Both the position numbers and the translations under genes were made by a program. Below are positions 56,401-64,000 of a DNA stretch of 64,000 bases, in pieces. The notes below the pieces were generated by a model. That model searched no databases, was not told the origin of the DNA, and saw nothing but the letters and a program-made list of their open reading frames with translations. The first letter of the stretch is position 1, and every line of letters begins with the position of its first letter. This DNA comes from Dryomyza anilis (taxonomy: Eukaryota > Arthropoda > Insecta > Diptera > Dryomyzidae): contig OX638133.1 of NCBI GenBank assembly GCA_951804985.1, positions 32,823,963 through 32,887,962 on the forward strand. The letters run 5' to 3'.

Positions 56401-59104
56401 CATGAGTTCTTAAAGTATTTTATTACTTATATTAAGATATACATTAGATAGCCATGAAGTTCATTTGGTATAGTCTTCAGATTTATCTTAGAATCAATTA
56501 AGGTTGTTTATGTTAAGATGTATTTAATATTGAATATTAAAATACTTCGACTTCGTATTAACGCAGTATGCTTTGTAATACACTTTGTATAACAAATTTT
56601 TAAAACGAATATTCATTGATATACATTATTTGTGTATTTTATTATTTATTTGTAATAAATAATTAATTCAAAATTCAACAAATCTATATTAAAATCGATT
56701 TAAATCGATATTAGTTAAACAACTAGTTTTTCCTGGAAACTTACTTTCGAAATATTTGAGTTTTATTCAAAACATAGACCTTTTCATTACGCTCTTTAAG
56801 CAGTGTTCACACAGAAAGCCTATACATTCATTTTCAAGTTTTAATATGTTTTATTAGGTTTGTATATTATTGACAAAAACTTTTTTAACTCACATCTAAT
56901 GCAAAAATAAAAAAATGGAAACTTTCTACTTCTAATAACTCACAAATTCGCTCACTCACATAACAACAACTGACTAATTTTACAAAAGTGTTACTTCCTT
57001 CCGGTGTCCTTGTAATGAACTTCCGTTGTCTATCCATTAAAATGGCTTGCTCCAACTTCAACTTCCATAAAAAATGGACAAACATTCAAACATTGGGTAA
57101 GCAGTTGGAAAAATAGCCAAACACAAACATTAGTTACAAGTATTGTAACTACCTACTGACCAACCGACCGACCGACCTTTCCTTACCATACCCTCAAAAC
57201 AGATACTTGCATGTTTTTCTATTTTTACCATATACATGGGTTGGCTACCACCAACAAGTTTATGCTTAGTTTCCTACCAACCAACCACCTACCATGCAAT
57301 GCTTTTGCTTCTATTATTCATTAGAGAAATATTTATGTGTCATATCCATGAGCAGCGCACGGACGAACGAACAACGACAGAGTGTACGTCCGTGCGAATA
57401 ACCATCACGAAGCGTCACGACGACAATGAAGCTTTATAAAAATTCGTACTGCTGTGTGGTGTATGGATGGTGTGGATGGTTGGAGTGTTGAAGAACTCAA
57501 GGTGTAGCCACAACAATAATGCCAACATCAATAAATTTTTTATTGCTTATTTATGCGCTTGCCGTGTATTTTTCTTTTATTATTCTTTGTTTTGAACTCC
57601 TCTTGCCACACTAACTCAAGCACAGTTAATGTGCCACCACACCACCATCAGCTGATTGACCGAGTCCGCCCGCCCATACTCTGTCGCATTTCATTCCATT
57701 AAATGTTGGCTACTGCGAGTGACATTGCTTTAGTGCTTAATAGTATTATTGTAGTGGAAAATCATCTACCCAGTGGCAAATATTTTCCAGTTTCTTTTAG
57801 AAATTATTTTAAATAAACTCTGCCCAACCAATAAACGAATAAAATTGACTTTGAAGCTAGTATCAGCTCTTAAACAAATAAATGTATGTGAAAGTTGTCA
57901 AAAAAAGCTTATACTATTTTAAAATTTGAATTTATTGTATTTATTGTTTGGGCTGAATGTTTATAATTGTTTCTGGTATTCGTTAAAATCTTTTTCATGC
58001 TTGTCTCAACTGAATACTTTAAGTCACACCTCATGTGATTTATTAGTTTACGTTAATTTTGTTTTATATTTATTTACGTTTTTAATTTTTCATACATTTT
58101 GCACATGTACAATAATAATTAACATGTTGGTTGTGTTGTGTGTGTGCTACTGTTGTTGAATTGTTTGCGTGCAATCATCAGAGTTGTGTTGCCACTTTCC
58201 ACACAATAATAATTTGCTTGGTGGAGCGAGGTTCAAAACACCCCACCACTCTAGAAGTTGTGTGTGTGTTTATTTTGCTATAAAGAAAAACATTTTCTGT
58301 GCAGGCTGTTTTTAATTACATTAAATACATTTTTAATGCATTTTTTAAATTATTGCTATGCACTACATTAATTTTATAAATTTTCAATTTTCTTATAAAA
58401 TGAAATCTGTTCATAACTATGGAAAGATATCTATGTAGAAATCTATACAAATAGGTCAACGTATTCTTTCTATGTCAATCAGACTTGGGCATCGAAATAA
58501 TCAATAAAGCGAGAATCACACGAAATTTTTTGTCAAATATCAATAAATGTGTGGAAATTTCCTGTTGACGCACATTTATATTCACAGGAAATTTTATTTT
58601 TATGTCAGTTTCAGTAGAATAATACAAATTGCATCGTTTTTGGTTGACAACTAGCGCATCAATAACATACATTCATTTTTGTGTTAATAAAAACAGAAAT
58701 TGTTACTATTTAGTCAGTTCGAGATTGACTGTGTCAAGGCACAGAAAATTCTCTGCAATTAGCTATATAATTTTTCGTTGGATATGTACTGCAAAACTAA
58801 CAAAAGTATCTATAATTCGTATAGAAATCTATACTAATTGGTGAATAAATTAATATCATTACTATCCCACACTAACCATTCAAATATATTTCCAATTCAG
58901 TTCTCAATAATGTTATCATATTCTCCATATATGCTTTATTACTCGATACCACAAATTAAGAGGCCGTTATGCACTAGCAACCCAAAGTTTGAACAAAATC
59001 CTCGACATTTAAAATCTATGTGGCAGTTTCTGATATGGAATGCCTAATATATTTTCAACTTTAATCATATATAAATCAATATATAATAATAAAAAAAAGA
59101 ACAC
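56401..59104. other. bl intron, gene-free
   Basis: No exon or element recognised. 57150-57720 is less AT-rich and has CCAACCAACCACC- and ACCGACCGACC-type C-rich words, again of the kind bound by hnRNP K. Confidence 0.45.
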
Positions 59105-59177
59105 AATCCATTTATAAACCAAACTCTGGACCTTTTATTAAACATGTTCTCAACCAATACTTTAATATTCTAATATA

Positions 59178-60835
59178 CTGTGTGACTCATAATAACTGTC
59201 AGTAAAGTATCATTTAGTTAATTTGTACCACTTTGAGTACAAATATAACACGCACAGCTCAAAATGGTGAAAGAGCTCGGCCTAAGTTCTTATAGAACTG
59301 TAGTGCCAAACTATTATAGTTAATTGTTTTACGACCTCTTTTGATTATTTTAAGATATTGTCTTAACGTGCTAAAAGGTCCAGTCGGTACAATTATTTGT
59401 TAGTACAAAACACCCAATTTGTACCGACTGTACCTTGAGCACGTTAAGACAATATCTTAAAATAATCAAAAGAGATCGTAAAACAAAAACAATTAATTGT
59501 TAACGCAGTGCACGTCGGATTTTTATATTTTTAAAAATAATAAAAAACCCATTTTTTATACAAAGTGCAGCCTACGTATTTGATTCTGTGGAAACTCTGC
59601 AGCCTGCCTATACGTAGCAAATTGCTGCATGCAACAACAACTTTGGCAATATCTTGAGTTGATGCAGTTTTTGCTTTCTTTGCTTTTGGTTCTTTCTTCA
59701 ATGCACATAATTCTTATTGTGTTCATTGAAAAAAGAAAACTAGCGACTTGAAATGTAGAATCTGCAGAGAAAAATCGCTTATGAAGGGCCTCTGAAACAA
59801 CGGTACGAACTGCCATTCAATGCATTTTGCCAAATGTTTGTTGTTTTATTTGTTGGTACAAAACACCCAATTTGTACCGACTGGACCTTGAGCACGTTAA
59901 GACAATATCTTCAGTTAATCATTTAGTTTAAATCTTTTGACGGTTTCTTTGATTGCTTGGTGCAAGCGTAGAAAAAAAATTGGCACCATATTTTGATCCA
60001 TTTAATCCCAAATCGTTATCAGTCGGTCTTTCAATTGATCAACAGTTATTTCTTTCCTAGTACCAATTTTACTGAGCAGATAGCTTCAATCTCAAAAGTC
60101 GAATTAATTGAAACCAGGTGATGCAGATGACCTATAAAACCGATAAATTTTGTCAACACCAGTCTGGAGTACAAATCATAGATCCCAAATCATCATTTTC
60201 GAATCATTTTGAAATTAATCCACTGCTAATTGTTGCCTTGAGGATGTCTGTGCGACTCACTTATTACACACGATTATTCTGCTGATTATAGTTATCCTGT
60301 AGGAGTAACTTTTTTTCATCCGTAAATACAATTTTATGGTCTGCGTGCCTGCTCAGAAGTTTTATGTACTTTTCAACTCGAAAAATTTTGTTTGTCGGTA
60401 AATCCATTGCACTGGTGTTCTGCGCATGGATACATTGGATATTTGCATGTCCTTTGCCATAGAAGCTCCCGACATTCGTTGAATTTCCTCAAATTCTTTT
60501 TCTGACATATAACATGGTTCGATTTGTGCGTACAGTCCACATTTCCTTTCAATTTTTGCAGGTTATCGTTATGCTAATGCGTTTTACTGCCCAGTAACTT
60601 TTTTTTTTTGTATATCCTAAGATTTTATTTCTTTTAAATACACATTAAAATTCAGTTCCCTTCTGGTTTCCATTGCAATATTACTCTTAAAAATGTCTAT
60701 AAAGATGTTTTTGTCCAATTTTCTCAATTACTAAATTAATGTTAAAAAAAATGGCATACTTAAAAATTTTGTAAATCGATATTTCGCTGATTACGATCAA
60801 AGTGAAATTACTGACAGTTATTATGAGTGACACTG
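59178..60835 (-). mobile_element. Tc1/mariner-type element carrying a fold-back insert
   Basis: TA-flanked inverted termini C(T/A)GTGT(G/C)ACTCATAATAA continue to CTGTCAGTAA. The 165-bp palindrome 59323-59487 and a partial third copy at about 59848-59911 lie in its left half. A decayed transposase lies in the right half on the minus strand. Confidence 0.8.
59940..60570 (-). pseudogene. Decayed Tc1/mariner transposase
   Basis: On the minus strand, Ile-Val-Phe-Thr-Asp-Glu-Lys-Lys (about 60325) fits the first catalytic motif, followed by QDNYNQQNNRV, and Met-Met-Ile-Trp-Gly near 60190 is the MIWG-type motif of this superfamily. Many stops. The catalytic triad spacing cannot be established. Confidence 0.65.
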
Positions 60836-62043
60836 TATTCATTTTCAACCTTTTATGCATCACATATTCTCACCTTTTAATCAACCATATTCTCAATCAT
60901 GATACTATAAATTTGTAAATTTGTAAAACTGATAAACTATATTCTTAATTAATGCTTGGAAGTTTCAATCATATTGCAACATCATTTCTACAATACCATT
61001 CTCCAACGTTATTCAGTCATATTTTGCATAAATTACAAATTTTTTCCAACACTTTTATATAAAATGCAATGAACATGTGTTCGTTAATGCCTACGTTCTT
61101 CATATGATTGATAACACTTAATATATAGGTACTTTTGAGTTTGAATGACACTATTCTCAACACAATCAATTGAGCATAATATTTGATCTAAATGTACGCT
61201 TAACACCAACGTCAACTCAAGTGCAAATGTTAATTGGAATTTTTCCTATTCGCCAAACACAGCAGCACAAATGCGGCACAGCATTTGTAGGTAGAGTACA
61301 TACTTGATAATCTCGTTCTCTTGAAAACCATTGAGAAAATGTTGTTTGTCTGCTTTTCTTGTGCCACGCCTCATTGAATTGCAAACATATTTGTCACACA
61401 TCGGTGCAGCCTTGACTTCTTGATTCTGGGTTCTTGGTCCTTGGCTTGACAGCAGGCAACAGCAACAGCACCAACAACAAGGCCAAATAGACAACACATG
61501 TGTGTGCGCACCAACCAACCATTATTATCTTTATTATTCACGCCAACTTGACGCTCCATATATAATTATACAAAATCATGTTTTTGTTTTTTTCTGTTGC
61601 TGTTGCTTTATTTTCTACGAATTGTTGTGTTTCTAGCAACATGTCCTATAATTGCTTTAAAAGTACATTAAAGCCCATAGGGACCAAAGGGACGGAGACA
61701 CAAACACACAGGACATGAATATTTATTAACACAAATACTAGAAGAAATAGAAAAACACATGTGTGGCAAAAGTAATTGAAAGAATAGCAAAGAACATATG
61801 GTATTACTATAATTATAGTGATGACTATTTTAGCCAAGCTAAACCACGAATCAACCAACCGTATGTACGTACATATGACTGTATAACTGACCCACACCTG
61901 CAACGGTGGTACAAAATATATACATTTTTTAACTGTGTCTGATTTGCGAATAACTTTGGCTCTATTTTAATTTTTTTTACAGATATTTAAACCATTCATT
62001 TTTATATTATATTTAATTTCTAAGATTCAAGGCTCATATCATC
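60836..62043. other. bl intron, gene-free
   Basis: Ordinary intronic sequence. 61240-61560 is less AT-rich with overlapping minus frames (CAACAGCAACAGCACCAACAA region) but no splice-consistent exon or domain. Confidence 0.4.
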
Positions 62044-63535
62044 GTCACTGTCATGCCAAAGGGGCGAATGCGCATTTTTAAAATTGTTGGGAAATCAAAT
62101 TTTAAAGTTTGAAGTGCTTAAAAAATTAATAAAATTTAGTTTTTTTTAATTTTTTCTGTTCTTTTGGTATATTCATCAATTATTATAACGTATATAAAAT
62201 ATCTTTGGATTTGAATAACTTACTGAATTATAAATACGGATTTTATGAGGCTATATCCTGACCAAAACGAAAATATTTTTGTTTTTTAGGCTATAACTTT
62301 TTATGAGCGCAAGATAAAATAGTAATGTAAAGGCATTAATTGTTTGTTTTTAAAGCACATATCGATTGGCATCATTATTTAAAAATATTTTGCCAAAAAT
62401 TAATTTGCCATTTTTTATTTGCCAGAAAAAAGTTTGCCAAAATATTTTTAAATAATGATGCCAATCGATAGGTGCTTTAAACACAAGCAATCAATACCTT
62501 TACACTACTATTATATCTTGCGCTAATAAAGAGTTATAGCAAAAAAACGAAAAGATTCGCCCTTTTGGCATGACAAGATTTTCAATTTTTCGAAATCGCC
62601 CTTTTGGTTTTTCTTTTGTGGCTAGAAATATTCAACAAAACTACAGATTATTTTGGCACAGTATACTTGAGGAAAAACTACATTAAAAAATGTAAAAAAA
62701 CAAAAAAAAAAGCGAAGAAATTGGAAAAATTGAAAATCTTGTCATGCCAAAAGGGCGAATCTTTGGTTTGTTTTTTACTATAACTTTTTATTGGTGCAAG
62801 ATAAAATAGTGATGTAAAGGCATTTATTGTTTCTTTTCAAAGCACCTATCGATTAATTATTTAAAAATAATGTTGCCAAATATTTTTCTGACAAATAACA
62901 AATGGCAAATTAATATTTGGAAAATTAATTTTAAATAATGATGCCAATCTATAGGTGTTTTGAAAACAAACAATAATATCACTACTTTATCTTGCACCAA
63001 TAAAGAGTTATAACAAAAAAACGAAAAGATTCGCCCTTTTGGCATGACAAGATTTTCAATTTTTCGAAATCGCCCTTTTGGTTTTTCTTTTGTGGCTAAA
63101 AATATTCAACAAAACTACAGACTACTTTACTTGAGGAAAAACTACATTCAAAAATGTAAAAAAACAAAAAAAAAAGCGAAGAAATTGGAAAAATTGAAAA
63201 TCTTGTCATGCCAAAAGGGCGAATCTTTCGTTTTTTTTGTTTTTTTGACTATAACTATTTATTGGTGCAAGATAAAATACTGATGTAAAAGCATTTATTG
63301 TTTCTTTTCAAAGCATCTATCGATTGGCATCATTATTTAAAAAATAATTTTGCCAAATATTTTTCTGACAAATAAATTAATATTTGGAAATTTATTTTTA
63401 AATACTCATGCCAATCGATAGGTGCTTTGAAAACAAACAATAAATGCCTTTACTTCCCTTTTTTATCTTGCACCATTAAAGAGTTATAGTAAAAAAACGA
63501 AATGATTCGCCCTTTTTGAATGACAAGATTCCCTT
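62044..63535. repeat. Tandem array of three large palindromes, 474-bp spacing
   Basis: The motif GATTCGCCCTTTTGGCATGA lies at 62554 and 63028, and a mutated version at 63504, i.e. 474 and 476 bp apart. Each unit is a palindrome of about 310-330 bp with inverted ends CATGCCAAAAGGGCGAA, joined by a nearly identical spacer of about 170 bp (62575-62740, 63050-63205). Palindrome 1 (62050-62575) is longer and more diverged at its left. The arms share ATGATGCCAATCGATAGGTG. The plus frame 63044-63283 runs through the spacer. Confidence 0.88.
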
Positions 63536-63927
63536 TGGCATGATATTTATATTTATCAAAAAGTGTTAAATTGATCCATTGAAAAAGAGCTTGCAGATTT
63601 CAATTTGTTACTTTGAGAATTTACAGAATTTTCTATTGTGTTGCACCACCCAGAATTTGCATTTTATCGTCGGTCGATATCAATCACTGTGTGGCGGGTC
63701 ACATTTACTAAGCAGTCGTTATATTTTGCATAATTTTCTTACAATTATTACCTATTTTCTAGACATTATATACACAATATGTTTTGCAGATTTATACGCC
63801 GTTTTATAGTGTTAAGGGCGACACATTACTTAAGTCACTAATGACTGCTTAAATGATAATTTTATTTTAGTTATTTCTCTTCCAAATTATTGTATTTTTA
63901 AGATTCGTAAACCCTAAAAATCACTGT
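63536..63927. other. bl intron, gene-free
   Basis: Nothing recognised between the palindrome array and the MITE at the window edge. Confidence 0.4.
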
Positions 63928-64000
63928 ACCCAGAAAAAAATAATGTATAAATAATAGTTTTTTACTATTAAAAATATTCAATAGGATAAATTATTATTTT
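63928..64000. mobile_element. Left end of a CACCCAG-family MITE, cut by the window edge
   Basis: TACCCAGAAAAAAATAATG followed by ATAGTTTTTTACTATTAAAA and ATTCAATAGGAT words matches the left end of element A (5407) and the MITE at 52933. Confidence 0.65.

Larger units (their letters stand above)
54646..64000 (+). other. bl intron after exon 6, continuing past the window
   Basis: At least 9.35 kb without the next KH2 exon. Content is itemised separately: minisatellites, composite transposon copies, giant palindromes. 56880-59100 and 60840-62040 show ordinary intronic sequence with C/T-rich patches (57160-57720) and no recognisable gene. Confidence 0.7.

Noticed and set aside
59556..59816. Minus-strand frame of 86 codons as a host gene
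   Set aside because: It sits between the TIRs of a decayed Tc1-type element and shows no known domain; at most an element remnant.
54646..64000. Next bl exon (rest of KH2)
   Set aside because: Searched by eye for the expected continuation after EIRD with a phase-0 acceptor; none found, so it is probably beyond the window.

Overview
The window is AT-rich, intron-rich eukaryotic nuclear DNA. Fly-type cut-and-paste elements (Tc1/mariner DD34E, DD37E and rosa-like DD41D, PIF/Harbinger-like and hAT-like MITEs) and a recognisable hnRNP K orthologue point to a brachyceran fly, probably a calyptrate. No bacterial-style operons, rRNA or CRISPR arrays are present. Coding sequence is only about 1% of the window; most short open frames are chance frames in AT-rich DNA or pieces of transposases.

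Two host genes can be supported. (1) On the minus strand at 12719-13794 there is a compact four-exon gene. Its splice sites and phases all fit and give a 218-residue, C-terminally coiled-coil protein. It may be a fast-evolving Nnf1/PMF1-like kinetochore subunit, but that identity is tentative. A diverged copy of its last codons and 3'UTR lies about 3 kb downstream (9523-9695). (2) On the plus strand is the 5' half of bancal (bl), the hnRNP K orthologue. A likely non-coding first exon ends at 18476. The exon at 24002-24178 carries the start codon. After a 25.8 kb intron, five exons (49933-50033, 50093-50149, 51478-51521, 54378-54450, 54550-54645) encode all of KH1 and the start of KH2. The rest of the gene lies beyond position 64000, so everything from about 18.3 kb to the end of the window is bl transcript.

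Layout: 0-12.5 kb is a transposon graveyard (601-bp element with a 9-bp duplication, 59-bp tandem array, interlocked palindromic elements, 1.25-kb Harbinger-like element). 12.5-13.8 kb is the minus-strand gene. 14.2-18 kb holds fold-back elements, one of which carries two tRNA-like segments. 18.2-24.2 kb is the bl 5' region. 24.2-49.9 kb is the giant bl intron, holding a DD34E element with a nested MITE, a truncated DD41D element, a DD37E element, a DD37E-related pseudogene with a triplicated DNA-binding segment, and many MITEs. 49.9-54.7 kb holds the KH exons. 54.7-64 kb is another large bl intron with minisatellite blocks, a further Tc1-type element and a tandem array of large palindromes.

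The most interesting structure is transposon biology: MITEs built as mirror images of the 5' end of a DD41D transposase gene, all at TA sites; three 474-bp-spaced giant palindromes; a transposase pseudogene with three DNA-binding-domain copies in tandem; and an 11-bp minisatellite seeded on both sides of bl coding exons. All intron placements and homologies were read by eye.
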